DNA of 64,000 nt from Hesseltinella vesiculosa (GCA_002104935.1 MCGT01000013.1:1-64000); one strand, 5' to 3'. Shown: positions 11,964-23,779, counted from the first letter of the stretch. Notes: generated by a model not told the origin, from the letters alone. Program-made: numbers and translations.

Positions 11964-12199
11964 TTATTGGAAAGGGTCGGCGATGGATGGTTTAGAGGCT
12001 TACCGTTTGGCAAGGCTGGGTAGTAGAGGATACCTTGTCCATTGTGTTCTTGTAAGGTCATAAGATAAGGTGGTTCTGGCATGGCTCCCTTTGCAGGATC
12101 TGCCACTGTCAAGCTGGTCAAGCTTGTGTGGAAGGGGACATTTGTGGCAGCAGTGACTAGCTCATCGGCAGGGAATTCTGGCACAGGGTCTGCTGGCAT
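10310..12199 (-). CDS. RCC1-repeat (ATS1-type) protein
   Basis: A beta-propeller protein built of RCC1 repeats. Four exons (12199-12004, 11923-11870, 11814-11657, 11602-10310) are phase-consistent and give 566 residues. Repeat signatures occur along the chain: GESGYGHLGRP, FHAIACGETFSAALS, FRAVEAGNDFLLALT, LWAWGANDYRQTGIHL, VQLSGGRHHSLAVTNTGRVF, SKVACGIDHNLAI and WGGNSHFELGQG. The C-terminal 80 residues after IHDIAIGGRQSFLLG are acidic and serine-rich. No chromatin-binding tail, kinase, HECT or BTB domain is fused to it, so its partner cannot be inferred; RCC1 proper, Ats1-like or a Rag/Rab regulator are all possible. It is convergent with GTR2, with only about 45 bp between the stop codons. 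Confidence 0.85.
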
Positions 12200-12392
12200 G
12201 AGAGGGAAAATTAAAGTGAAAGAAGAGTGAGAGCTAGATTTTTATTATTTTTATAAAGGTTGACCTTGTTTCACTGTGGGCGCCGGTTCATTTTTCTTCG
12301 TCTTTAATTAGCGTCTATCAACAAAAAACTGGCATGTGATGAGCAGCGAGTGATAATGTATCAGTGGCAACATGTTTATTTCAACAGATGAG

Positions 12393-13950
12393 CTAGAATT
12401 CATCCCATAGGGCGGCGAACTGTGTTTCGAATTCCTTAATACAATGAGGCAAGTTGGTGATCATGATGTTTTCTCGGTTCTTGAATCGAGCACTGCACAA
12501 GAAATGGCTCCGTCATTTAACCCTTTGTTCTTTTTTTTTTTTTGTTACCCTTTGGACCAATTGAAACTACCGTTGATCAATGTTTTGGAATCCACCACTA
12601 CAAAAGAGAATTGGTATCAAGGCTCATTCATGCAACCGTTCCAGGGGGAAAAGCCCGCTTGTCGCTTTTTGTGCACCGCCTCCTTTTTTTTTTTTTTACC
12701 TGCAAATTTGTTATGCATGTATCCGGTCCTAGGGAATAAAGAAAGCGTGAGACATCCCTTTTTCATTGTGCACCTATTGCATTTTACGTGTGATCTGTCT
12801 TGTAAGGAATGCCATAATCCTGTTGTAAACGAGCAGCATCGGCACCCTTGATGGCTGCTTGTTGGTTGTCGGTAATGATGCGCACAGCTACATTGCGTTG
12901 TTTGGCAGCAATCAGGATATCGGCAACATCATCGTCGGTAATCGAGAACACGCAAATATCAATCGTTTTTTGGGCTGAGTTCAAGACGGAGCCGAAAGCC
13001 TGGTCAGGAAAGACAGAGTGAGTTACGGTTTTGATCGCATTGGAAGACACGTACGTTGAAGCTTTCCTTGGAGGGGAAAAAGTAGGCTTTGGCATAGTAG
13101 CCATTGCCAAGACCATTTTTGGTCGAGGCAGCGTCGGCGTGGGTGGTGGTAAAGTACGAGGTAACGGCCTTGGCTCCAGCGTTAGGTTGGATAAAGGGTG
13201 GAAGGTCGGGCTCCTTCTTGCGAGTGGTCTTTGTCTTGCTGGCGGCAGGCTTCTTCTTGGCAGGCTTCTTCTTTTCGCTGTCAGGGACTGCCTGGTCGTC
13301 AGCGTCCGAGTCTGAATCGACGTCATGGGCGTTGTCCAAGGCATCGTGCACGGGGACATAAGCGTCGGAATCTTCGCCACCATCCGAGGGTTCGTAGTTG
13401 TCATCGGAATCGTCGATCACGTCGTAGCGAGGAGCCGTCTTTTTGACAGCCCGCTTTTGAGTGGCAGGTACGGTGGCGTCGTCCTTGTCTTGGGTTGGCT
13501 TTGGGGTGGCGTTGTCGGAGCCGTCTTCTTGGAAACCGAGACAGGTGTCGACACAGAAGCGCATCCATTGGAGCATCTGTTTTTGTTGAGCCGAGCGTGA
13601 TTGTTCGATGGACACGTCAAAGACTTGTTGGACGGTGCGACGGGTGTTGTTGACACTGTGAGATTTGGCCTTTAAGCTCTTGGTCATCAAATCCGAGATT
13701 TGTTTCTTGTCCACACCATTCTCCATAAAGCTTTGATTGGCCAGAGTCTATCAAAAAAAATATCAGGGCCATTTTAAAACAAGAATAAAATTCGCACCTT
13801 TTGAAGCAACGTGTCAAAGTTGTCCTTTTTGAGATCGTCAGGACGAAGGGGAGGGCCGGCAGGAGCACTAGGAGGGCGTTGTTGTTGTTGTTGTTGTTCA
13901 GGGCGCTTGGCTTGGGATGGGTTGCATAATATTTCAATGAGCTTGTCCAT
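12393..13950 (-). CDS. PLD6-like (mitochondrial cardiolipin hydrolase / nuclease) HKD protein
   Basis: A single-HKD phospholipase-D-superfamily protein. Relatives (PLD6/Zucchini, bacterial Nuc) work as dimers that cut cardiolipin or nucleic acid. Six exons (13950-13798, 13747-13055, 12999-12788, 12728-12700, 12597-12549, 12492-12393) keep phase and give 411 residues. The catalytic domain is about residues 265-411: TIDICVFSITDDDVADILIA, then HNKFAVVD (the H-x-K-x4-D motif), LINGSFNWS and FKNRENIMITN. The HKD motif is split over a 29-nt exon and a 49-nt exon. The N-terminal 260 residues are mostly disordered: a Q7 run, acidic stretches and a Lys/Pro/Ala-rich linker. Typical family members are far shorter and have an N-terminal membrane anchor, which I do not see. 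Localisation is therefore uncertain. Confidence 0.85.
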
Positions 13951-14140
13951 AATGGTAAAGCAATAAAAGAAAAAGGAAAGGGAAGAAAGGAAAATAAAGG
14001 AGGGAAGAAATAAAAATAGAAAATTTAATTGATGAGGGCATGAACAGCAGGCAGGGAGGTACAGAGCTAAACAGAGTGACACAAGAAAAAGGTGCAACCA
14101 TCCAAAATGGCAATTGACATTCCCTGGATGCATCAATGGA

Positions 14141-14948
14141 TCAATAGGGTTGATGGCGTCTTGAAGCTGGTGACGGCCGTGAGGGGGTATCTTGAGGTTT
14201 TTTTAGTTTGGCCAGTTTCTCTTCTATAGCTTGGATCTTGGCATCCGTTCTAACATAATTCCCGTCATTACAAAAAAAAAAAAAAAAAAAAGAGGCGCCA
14301 GAGAGTGTAATGGGATCAAAAGAAAAAATGAGCAGGCTATAAAAAAAAAAAAATACTTACGACGCGAGAGACTTGTTACGTTGGTTGCGTAACATTTGAA
14401 AAGGACTCGATCTTTTTGATCGCTTGGGATCCGAGTCATTGGCATTGGCATTCTATCAAATAAAAAAAGTCAATCAAAAATACGATCAATTGTCCTAGTC
14501 ATGATCTCCTAGAAGCCTTACCTTGAGAGCAAAGGAGACCGACAAGTGACGACCCTTTATGGTTTTGTTATTGAGGTTGCTAATAGCTGTCAATGCGCTC
14601 TAGAATGAAAAAAAAAGTAAGCAAACGAAGCGGGAGGAGGATCATGCACCTTTTTGTCTTCATACTCCAAGAAACAGTAGCCTCTTGGTGTGCCTTTTTT
14701 GGGCCCCTGGAGATGGAACATGTACTCGAACAAGACGATTTTGCCATAGGGTTCAAAGAGCTTCAGGAGGGCATACCTAATTAGCAGCGAAGAGGAAAAA
14801 GAGGTGAGCTAAAAAAAAACAAGAGGAATGGTCAGCACTTGCTCATCTATCGAAGTGTCAAAGTTGCCAATGTACAGTTTCTAATGAAGCGCATGGTTAG
14901 TCATCGCCACATCCGATCACAAAGTCGATCCCTTACCTTGTTTTCCAT
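14141..14948 (-). CDS. RBM18: RNA-binding protein 18 (RBM18) homologue
   Basis: A small RRM protein of unknown precise role, conserved from fungi to animals. Six exons (14948-14937, 14880-14843, 14776-14650, 14599-14522, 14452-14361, 14249-14141) give 151 residues. The RRM covers about residues 5-85: RNP2 is LYIGNF and RNP1 is RGYCFLEYE. The linking segment EYALLKLFEPYGKI and the tail TPSRP match the RBM18 pattern. The second intron starts with GC rather than GT (GCAAGT); this is the only donor that restores the expected D-E-Y-A-L-L reading. The first exon encodes just four residues (MENK). The tail after residue 110 is basic and coiled-coil-like. Confidence 0.88.
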
Positions 14949-15107
14949 GGAGCAGCAAAAGAAAAGAAAAGGAGCAGCGAGGTATTTTGCCCTTTTTTTT
15001 TTTTTTTTTTTTGCAGCACAGTAAACTGCAGGAATGCGCCGGACAAATTTTTTGTTTTTTGCTTCGTTGATTCCCATTTTTCTTTGTTCAACTGAAACGA
15101 TTATCTC

Positions 15108-15510
15108 ATGGAACCTTCGACTGCGCAAAAGATGAAAATGGGCGCCCTCATGGGAGGCACTGTTGGTCTCTGTGTTGGCTTTGTGTTTGGTGGCATCAGT
15201 ATCCTCAGGTACAATCAAAACAAACACGACTTTTTTTTTTTTAACTGACAAACTTACGATTTGTAGATATGGTGCTGGTCGTCGTGGTGCCTTTACCATG
15301 CTGAGCCAATACATGCTGGGTTCGGCCGCCTCCTTTGGCTTTTTCATGTGTAAGACGATTTAAAAAATTCAACAATGTCCATCTCATTTTTTTTTCGTGA
15401 AAGCCATTGGCTCGGTGATTCGATCTGAAGGAGCTAATCGACCATTGCAATGGATGCCGGTCCGAGTCCTGCCTCGACAAGACAACAATCACAACCAAAA
15501 TGTACAATAA
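15108..15510 (+). CDS. MGR2: Mgr2/ROMO1 subunit of the TIM23 complex
   Basis: A small inner-membrane protein that guards lateral release of precursors from the TIM23 translocase; the animal orthologue is ROMO1. Three exons, 15108-15208, 15267-15349 and 15404-15510, give 96 residues. Two glycine-zipper membrane segments are visible: GALMGGTVGLCVGFVFGG at about 12-29 and MLSQYMLGSAASFGFFM at about 45-61, separated by the conserved basic loop RYGAGRRGAF. The segment SIGSVIRSE follows, as in the family. The tail is short and polar. Length fits. The gene is divergent from RBM18 with about 160 bp between the starts. Confidence 0.93.
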
Positions 15511-15639
15511 ATCACCCACCCACTTTCTCTCGTCCTATGCTTGCTCTTCTGTGCAGACCCTCCATTAAAAAAAAGTTGATACGGTTGCCCCAATATCGGT
15601 ATGCATCCTTTTTCTTAATTTATTGCAAAGGGAAAGGTT

Positions 15640-18600
15640 TTATGTGTATCGAGTGAAGTTCAGAATGTGATCGAGCTTGGGAGACGTGGTGACATTGGTT
15701 GATGATATATTGGAAGAGTTGTTGGTATGGACCATGGACGTGGCGGCCAGGATGGATTGCGGCGGAGCAGAGGTAGGGGCGACGTTGGCGTTGGACACAG
15801 GAGTGGCGTTGGCCGAGTTGGTGGGCGTGGTGGAGTTATTGGCAGTGGAGGTGGAAGCAGAGGCAGCAGAAGTTGCTTGTGATTGCTGGATCCAGCGATC
15901 CTTGATACGGCGGATGTGGCGAAGACGTTCGCGCCAGTGGGATACATATTCTTGCTTGCCGCCGGCGCCAAAGTGGTGGAAGATCTGGGCAAAGATGTTG
16001 GCATGCAAACTGACTTGGCGGATAAAGCCAGGCAGCGACTGGGCTGAGATGAGCTTTCCCTCACCCAGCGGGCCAATGTCGGCTGGCATGTCCGGGCGCT
16101 TTTGCAAGGTGACCAGGAAGAACGAGTTTTCCTGCAGCCATGGGTTGATCAGGGGCTTGGCGCTGCTGTTGCCTTTGGAGTAGGGCCGGATGATGATGTT
16201 GATAAAGTTGAACTGGCCCGGCAGGGTGTCGAAGCGAAAGGGTGTCGCAAGATCGTCCACATACACGATGGTCACAAAGTCGTTGCCGATGTGCCGTTTC
16301 TTGCCGCTGCAGCGAGGGTCCCGGTCGAGACGGGTGGGCATCATGGTGGCGGTATGGAACACCATCTCGGTGACATCATCCTTCCAAAAGTAAGCATAGG
16401 CTCCGTCGACATCTTGGCTACGGTCTAGCCCGCCGGTGTTGCCTTGGCGCCCCCGCAGCCGTTCCAGCGTGCCCAGGCCATGCAAGAACTTGACGTAGTC
16501 AGGCGACCCATGTTCGTTGGCAAGGATGGCGGTTTCCTCGGTCTGACCCTTGGCCACATACAGCACACCGATCTTGTGAAAATCAACGACAGGAATACGA
16601 TCCAAGTTGCCGATGGCCCGAACAGTGGCATCGTCCTCTGGCAGGGGTGGCAGGTTCTCCATGGCCATGTCTGGGTAGTTGACCATTTGCATGTACAAAA
16701 AGGCTGGGTCGAGCGGCGGTTCGGTTTTGCGCAGCACGGTGCGTTTGCTGAGGTCATCGGCCGTTTGGGTTTGCGGGTGGCCATCGGGATCGGCCAGGAT
16801 GTCACGCAGGATGGCCTTGACACGTTCTTCTTGTGCAAGCGTTTCCTTGGTCTTACCTAGACGGGGAGTTTTGAGACCGGGAGGTAGGATGGATGGCGAA
16901 GATGCGCTGGAGGACGGGCCAGAGGTGGTCCTCTTCTTTTTTTTAAAAGTGTCGGCAGGATCATCGGCTGGCTGGCAGGCGCTGGCTTGCGGTGAGGTCG
17001 ATGCTGACCCAGCGGCTGCCGGTTCTTGAGCAGCGGCAGGTTCCTCTCGCAACGTAATACCCAAGGCGGCGCCTTGGTCCATCCAAGAGGCCGACGTTGG
17101 CTGACCCACTTCTTCTTGGCAAGAATCCAAAGCAAGGTTGTCGTCTTGTAGCAGCCGCTGGGACATCAAGTCGGGTTGATATTGCATCATGAGCAGCGCC
17201 GGTAAAGTCTTGTAGTCGACGTTGTCAGACTTGAACGTGTTTTCAATATTGCACATCATCGACACTGTGCCAGAGGGTCGGCGGATCGTGACCTCGACCC
17301 AGCCCAGTGCCTTGGCGGTCTTGAGCGTAAACAAGGTGTGGCCGTACACCCACGTGCGGGCCGCTTGGGTTTGCTGGTGGCCGTCGAGGCTGGGGGTGTT
17401 GTTTGGAGGAGGCGCAGGGGGTGGGTGCGACGAGTCGCCTTCCATGAGGATGTTGGCGACAAGTGACTTGTTGGGTGACAGAGATACGTCGGCAAAGGTG
17501 AACCGGGACAGCATGTCCACACAGGTAAAGGTGGGCTCGTCGGCCTGGCCGCCGGCAAGCAGTCGCTGCACAATAAACGGCACGTGTTTGCGTCGTTCGC
17601 GCAGTGGAATGGCCGTGAACCAGATGGTGATGACCAAGTACGCCATGGTCAGGACGTATTGCGACATGGGCTGATCTTTGTTCGTGGCCGGCGAGCCGGC
17701 GGTCGAGGTGGTGGCGTGGGGAGACGAAGTTTCGGACAGGGCAGCTGGACTCTGATTCAACGACGCCGAGGTATTGAACAAAGGAGACATGGCGGGCGAC
17801 GCGGTGGTCGAGGTGTTGGTGATAGCGGTGGGAGCGGCTGTGGTATTGGCTGTTGCAGAATTGCCCGAAGGCGAACCAGCCGAGGCTGTGGCCGACCGGG
17901 CATGCTGCAAGTAGTTGAGAGCAATCGCAAACACCGGCTTGTACATGTCGCCCGTGAAATTGGCATACAGGCTGGGCAGGCGTGCAAGACCAGACAGGAA
18001 TTCCAGGATGTGGACCGCCACGCCGCCGACGGAAATGATCTGGGACATCCGGCGCAAGATTTCGTTGAGCATTTTTGCGATGGACAGTGGCAGCTCGTGA
18101 CAGCAGAGCGACAGGGCATGGATGCAGGTCTTGGTGGCGGCGGTGACTTGGGTGATGCCGACGTAAAAGGCATAGACGATTTCATCCTGGTCGCGCTTGT
18201 TCAGGTAGCGGTAGGAGACAAGGACAGTCAGGACCTGGTAGGCATGGATCGAAAAGTCATTGCGCTTAATGGCAGGTGCCACGTGGGTGACCTGTTTCAG
18301 GAACTGGCGCGACGTCACGCCCTTGACCAGCAGACGGCTGAGCTGACGGATGCCTTTTCGAGCACCACAGAACAAGTGTTTGGTAGCGAGTTGCCAGTTG
18401 AAGCGCTGCAGCAAGAACACCACCACGTGCCAATTTGGGCATTCTGTGAAGACGGTGACGTAGGTCTGGAGCAAGGCGTTCATGTCCAACACCACCGGGT
18501 CATCTTGATCACCGCCGTCTTGATCGGAAGGGTCGGCCTCGTTGGCACCAGCGTCGTCGTCGTCGTCCAGATCCGAGTCGTCATTGGTACGTGCTTGCGG

Positions 18601-21289
18601 GTTGTATGACAGGAAGAGGGGGCTGGCATAGCCATAGTAAGGTTTGGCTGGGGCAGGGCGAGAGATCATGGCTGGGTAGGCCTCTTCTTGTTGACGCTGC
18701 AGGTCGATTTTGTGTTTGCCATAGAGTTCACGAATCTTGGCTACGTACTGGTCGTCGTCGTCCAAAGGCACTAGAAAAAGCCGGTCAGTGACAATTTATT
18801 TTAGAAAAGGATGCCGCTTTTTTTTTTTTTTTTTTTTACCTTTATCGATGAGATACAGGCGGTGGTTGGAAGAGCATCGCAGGCGCAGGAGAAAATCAAG
18901 GGCCATTAAGCGGGGTCCGCCATAGGGACAGAAGAGGCCGTGGGGTTCTTGGACGAGTGAGAGGATGCTGTGGTACGTGCTGACACAAAAGTGTTTGGGC
19001 TGGTGCTGGTCATTGTGGAGGAGTTGTTGGAAGAGATCGAGAAGACCGCATATACCGGCGATGGAAGAGCATTGGCCGTGGTTGACGGGGGACGACGATG
19101 CCGAGATGGAACCAAATGAGGCTATGGCTGCGTTGGTGTCTTTGGGGTGGGATGAACGTTGGCACTGGCACCGGGCACAGGCTTGTAGCAAAGGCAGCAA
19201 GGTACCAAACAGGCTGGGTGACTGGCAATCGCAGGCACACTGCACGAGTAGGTCGATGGCGGCCTGCTTGAGCGTCATGTCGGTTTCCTGAGGAATGTCC
19301 TTCATCATGGGCAGCACAATTCGAGTCACATAGGCATCCATGTAAAAATCCTTGATGGCTACATAGACCACAGACACAATCATCAGCACACGTGAGCGGA
19401 GAGCCGTTGAGGCCGTCGGGGGTTGATAAAATGAGCACACCATTTCCCACAGCAGTTCCAGCCACTGGTCGGACGAGGGCAACAGCAGATGCTCAGCTTG
19501 GTAATAATCCAGCAGCAGCATGGCCATGGGTGTTGGCAGGTCATGGCGAAGGGTATATAACAGGTCCATCCACCGTGACACAAGGCACATGTCGCCAGCT
19601 CCATACTCTTGTTGGATCTTGAACAGGAAGTGACCTAATTGATGGTGCAAGTCATAGCGTCCTTCGATAGCCAAGTGTTCAGGCGGGCTACGCGTTGGGA
19701 GAAAAAAAAAAAAAAAGATTAGACTTTCCTGCTATGTTCCTTTTGAGTGCCTGTGCTTACCTGCCACCAGCGAGTTGTGATTGTAAAACGGCACGTTGGG
19801 CATCACTCATGTTGGCGACAGCAAGGGTAGTGGCGGCTTCACAGATGTCCCAGATGACTTCCCAGTCCATGAGGCCAATGGGGGCTTTGTCGTGGGGCTT
19901 GGCAATCAAGCTGATGAGTGAGTGCAAGAGGCAGGCTTGGATGACGGCATTGTCCTTGGCACCTTGCTGGGCGGCCCGTAAGAAATAAAGGAGAATGACA
20001 ATGTTGGAGATCTTGTAGCTGTCGCTGAGTTTGAGTTGCTTGTGGTTGTCACCCCAGGCAACACGGGAGAGCAGGACAGTGGCACCTTCGGCCAAGTTTT
20101 CCGCGCTAGACCCCGGAAGGAGATGGTCATCCAAGAAATTGCAGAGGGTCAGGATAGCATTGTGGGCGCAGTGGGACCGGAGCAGGTTGAGAAAGATGGA
20201 CCAGTAGGATACCTTGGAGGCAGTCAGGGCTTGCTGTGGCAGCGTAACGGAGCCGCAGATGATTTGCAAAAAAGGCTCCAGTGCCTCCAAAGGCACAAAG
20301 CGATAGCGGACCAGCACGTCGCAGAACGACAGGCACGTTGCAATGTCACCAGGGTGGTTGGAGGTATAGAAAGCCTGTTGGGTAGCCATGACCATTTGGG
20401 TGACCTCCTTTTCTTCAAACAAGGCAAAGTTGAACTTGGCGATCATGGTCAACAGGTGGAGGATGTCGCTCAGGAAGGGGATGCTGGAGGGCGTGGCTTG
20501 GGAAGGGTTGGTGGCAGAGGTGGTGCCGAGCACAGTAGAGGAAGCAGTGGCTGTGGTGGCAGCAGTGGTGGCTGTGGTCGTCAGGGTGTTCGTGGTCGAC
20601 GACGGCGACGGTTGGGGATGGACCTGGACAGACACATGGTCTTGTTGGACGGTGGAGGCAGCTGCGGCAAGCGAAGGCACGGTGGCAATGGCCCAGGAAA
20701 ACGGGAACGAGGTGATGGGTGAGGTCGATGGGAGGGAGGCCAACAGCAGTCGATGGGGATAATAGGACACTCGTCGCAGGGTCATATCGAGCCAAGTGAT
20801 GAGGAGCTTGTTGATGCTCTTTTCAAAGCCGGAGATATCACGGCCGCCGTTGCAGAGAGCGCTGAGGACTTTGTACATGTCGGCAAAGTCTTCGACCAGG
20901 GTGTAGTTGCGTAAAAAGTTGTAAAACGTGATCCTTGCCATGCCCAGCTCTTGGTACTGGCCAGAGATACAAGCAAGCATAAAGTCAAAGACGGCATGGC
21001 GACAGTCCCGTGGCATCATTGGTTCCAAGATGTCTTGGACGGTGAAAAATATGTTTTCTAGGTGGGTGAAGCGATAGGACGCACAAAGTTCAGAGAACAC
21101 CTTGAGATGCTTGATACGAATCGGAAGGGGCTGATCACTGGACAACAAGGGCAGAATGGGCCGTGCATCCAACGCCGCACTAGGATCACGATGAGCCAAG
21201 TTCAAGCAGGACTCTACCGTCACAGATGACGAACGCGGTCGCAGTATGTTGCTGAGCCAATGATTGCCACTTGACGGTTGATTGGCCAT
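15640..21289 (-). CDS. TSC2: Tuberin (TSC2), Rheb GTPase-activating protein
   Basis: The GAP subunit of the tuberous sclerosis complex, which switches off Rheb and so restrains TORC1. Three large exons (21289-19761, 19687-18840, 18770-15640) are phase-consistent and give 1835 residues, close to the animal protein's length. The N-terminal two thirds are helical repeat sequence (for example FSELCASYRFTHLENIFFTV). Serine/alanine/threonine-rich linkers follow. The Rap-GAP domain lies at about 1520-1750: VDFHKIGVLYVAKGQ, then KKRHIGNDFVTIVY, which carries the catalytic asparagine thumb (N of GND), GQFNFINIIIRP and RQVSLHANIFAQIFHHF. The C-terminal 80 residues are low complexity (Ser/Thr/Asn/Pro-rich). 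TSC2 is absent from S. cerevisiae but kept in several other fungi. The intron before 19687 has a T-run acceptor region; joining codon AGC is made across it. Confidence 0.95.
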
Positions 21290-21660
21290 TCAAACGAAGA
21301 GGCGCTTGTTATTGTTGTAGATACTTTTTTTTTTTTGGTGGGTAGTTCTGATGCAGGCCGGTTGGTGCACCAAAAAAAAAAAAAAAAAAAAAAAAAAGGC
21401 CAAGGCTACAAGAATCATTGAGCATAACTTGGCTCATCCATTCATACACGTCATGCACTTACAATTTTTCTAGTATTGATAAAAGGGTTTATGCAATTCA
21501 GGCCAAACAAGCGTGGAAAGTGAAAAAAAAAAAAAAAAAAAAAGGAAAGAGAAAAATGAGTGAAAAGAATAAGTCAGCGGGACAAACTCTCGATTGTGTC
21601 ACCCTCCGGAATTTGGGAATCTTTTCTGCTTCTCTTCCTTATGCACATCTCACTGCCACA

Positions 21661-22178
21661 TTACACACTCAGGAAATCATTATTCTTGGACGCCCCGGCA
21701 CTCAATCTCTTCCTGCCCATGTCGTCCTCGGCCTCATTTGGGTCACTGGCACCACGTCTATGGCGAGACCATTTTTTACCGTTGGCGTCCTCGCCATCAT
21801 CAGTAAATCCAGCCAGTTGCTACGAAGTCCATCCTACTGAAAACGTCGCCTCCCTAACATTCTCTTACGCCACTGTTTTGGCCTTGACTCTCTTCATCTC
21901 AAAAAAAAAGGACATCCTCAGTGCCGTGACGGGCTTTTAATTTTGGTTCATTTTTTGATGGGGAGATGCAGGTCCCAGCACGTACGGTGCCAAGCTGGCT
22001 GGTGACTTTTACCGATAGATCTGATTATTTCAGCATCCATGCCTTTCGTAAGTACTTTCATACGAAATTTCATGTCGATCTGCTGGCTCAAGCGTGGAGG
22101 AGGCTTTGGACGAATTCTCTGTGAAGTTTTTCTTTGTCCATGCCTCAAGATATCGCAGAACGACAAGCCATTCTCCAA
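21661..22178 (-). CDS. Small uncharacterised basic/acidic protein with a 29-nt exon
   Basis: I do not recognise it. Three minus-strand exons (22178-22013, 21898-21870, 21819-21661) join in phase to give 117 residues. Part one is basic (CDILRHGQRKTSQRIRPK, then MKFRMKVLTKGMDAEII). The 29-nt middle exon encodes EESQGQNSG. Part three is strongly charged (GFTDDGEDANGKKWSRHRRG, DPNEAEDDMGRKRLS). No domain is visible; the composition suggests a small nuclear or RNA/ribosome-associated protein, which is inference only. The splice model is supported by exact phase agreement and by coding character of the last exon on this strand only. The gene is convergent with nothing and shares its 5' side with the ferrochelatase 3' end. 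Confidence 0.5.
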
Positions 22179-22325
22179 TCACCGGGAGGGTTGACAAGAG
22201 AGAAAAAGTCATCCGTCACTTTTTTGTCCTGCTTGCTCTCTTTGTGAATCCCGGAAATAAACCCCTAGCATCTCAAAAGAGCGGAACTCTGGCAATGTAT
22301 TCGATTCTAAATTAAAAAGGATCCT

Positions 22326-23779
22326 CTAGTGCTGTCGCTTTTCGCAGTCTTTAAAGAACTGGCGAGTGTCACCGCAGCTTTCATAGGTACATCCAGGACA
22401 CCGCAAGTACCATTGCTTGGACACAGTGGTGCCTTTGTCCAAATGTTCCTTGACAATGGTAGCCATGGCCTTCGTAAAGATGGGGTCGTCATTCAATGCC
22501 TCTGCTCGCTTCCAACCTGTCATCCCGTTCTTTGAAATTTCCAGAAGGCATTGAAAAAGACGGTGAATAATAATAATAATAATAATAATAATAGCTTCCT
22601 TACTTTGACAGCTTCTTGGCCATACTCATGATCCAATTCATAGAGGGTTTCGATGTGGTCGCTGGTAAAGGCGACGGGGACAACAACAACGTTCTTTTGA
22701 CCGGCTTTACCATAGTTCTCGATGGCTGTAGCGGTTTGGGGACCCAACCAAGGCTTGGGGCCGACTTGGGATTGCCATACCAGACGGTAAGGGTACCTGC
22801 GATCCAGACGGTCCATGATGCGATCAACACTGGCAGCGACTTCGGCAGGGTAGGGGTCGCCCCGGTTGACAACATCCATGGGCAATGAGTGGGCTGAGAA
22901 GAGAATGACAGCATCTTTGCGTTCCTCAGGAGTATATTCGTCCAGCTTGCGTTCGATCTTGGTAGCCATGGCGTCGACAAAACCTGGGTGTGTAGGCCAG
23001 CGGTCAATCAAAGACCAATGAAGATTTTCCATCTTGTTTGCGACAATGCCTCGGTACAGTTCGTTCATACTGCTGCCTGTCGTGGAACACGAGTATTGGG
23101 GGTATTGTGTAAACACAACGGCGCGCTCTACGCCATCCTTTTTCATTTCCTCCAAAGCTGCTTGCGTTGAAGGCTGTACATATCGGAAGGCGATATAATG
23201 CTTGTGAGGAGCTAACCCGAAATAAAAAATGAGAAAAAGCGTGTGAACGAATGGCCTCTATTTTTCCCAGGCAACACTCTTACCGGTTTCAGGCGACAAC
23301 GTGTCCAAGAGTTTCTCCATAGCCTCGCCTTGCTTCTGAGTCCAATGCAGAATGGGCGAGCCGCCGCCAATGGCTGCATACTGTTCACGGATGCTAGGGC
23401 TTCGTCGCTTGGCAATCCACTTTGCAATGCTGGTTTGGAAAGGCAGTTGCATGATATCACGATCAGTAAACAAATTGAGCAAAAAATCATGCACGTCGTC
23501 CAGGGTCTTTGGCCCACCCATGTTGGTCAAGAGAATAGCCGTGGGCCTAGGAAAAGGTCAGCAAAACGCAAGAAAAGAAGAAAACCACTCACGGCTTGGT
23601 TGTGGTTGACATGAAGCGACTAGAGAAATTCACATGGCCTAGAGATATTATATGAATACCCTGCAGTTAATGACATGGCCAAACTTACGAGGCACCTGCT
23701 TCCACACGGTTGAAAACATTGCGGGGATGGATGAGTGAAAGAAGACCGGCAACAATTTTTCCGTGCAGACTCGTTTCAT
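22326..23779 (-). CDS. HEM15: Ferrochelatase, with C-terminal cluster-type cysteines
   Basis: Inserts iron into protoporphyrin IX at the matrix face of the mitochondrial inner membrane, the last step of haem synthesis. The start at 23779 gives a basic, serine-rich presequence ([19 protein letters not shown]) before the enzyme core [20 protein letters not shown]. Further family blocks are [16 protein letters not shown], the signature [18 protein letters not shown], and [18 protein letters not shown] with the catalytic-site histidine and acidic residues. The C-terminus [20 protein letters not shown] has three cysteines in the arrangement that, with an upstream cysteine, holds a [2Fe-2S] cluster in animal and S. 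pombe-type enzymes and is lacking in S. cerevisiae Hem15. At least five exons; one intron (about 22560-22610) contains an ATT/AAT repeat. Confidence 0.94.
22566..22592. repeat. (AAT)n microsatellite inside a ferrochelatase intron
   Basis: Nine or so AAT triplets in a row within the intron before the last ferrochelatase exon. Likely length-variable between strains; on the coding strand it reads ATT repeats next to the donor. Confidence 0.85.

Noticed and set aside
12444..12851. Plus-strand open frames with membrane-like segments
   Set aside because: They are antisense to the last three exons of the PLD6-like gene, which carry the HKD motif in exact phase.
13004..13361. Separate genes on either strand within 13.0-13.4 kb
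   Set aside because: They overlap exon 2 of the PLD6-like gene in other frames and have no motifs.
17584..18609. 341-codon plus-strand open frame
   Set aside because: It mirrors the TSC2 coding exon; its composition (many R, G, H) is typical of an antisense shadow.
21418..21940. Plus-strand proteins of 126-140 codons
   Set aside because: The minus strand gives a three-exon, phase-consistent, charged protein here, while the plus frames are hydrophobic shadows.
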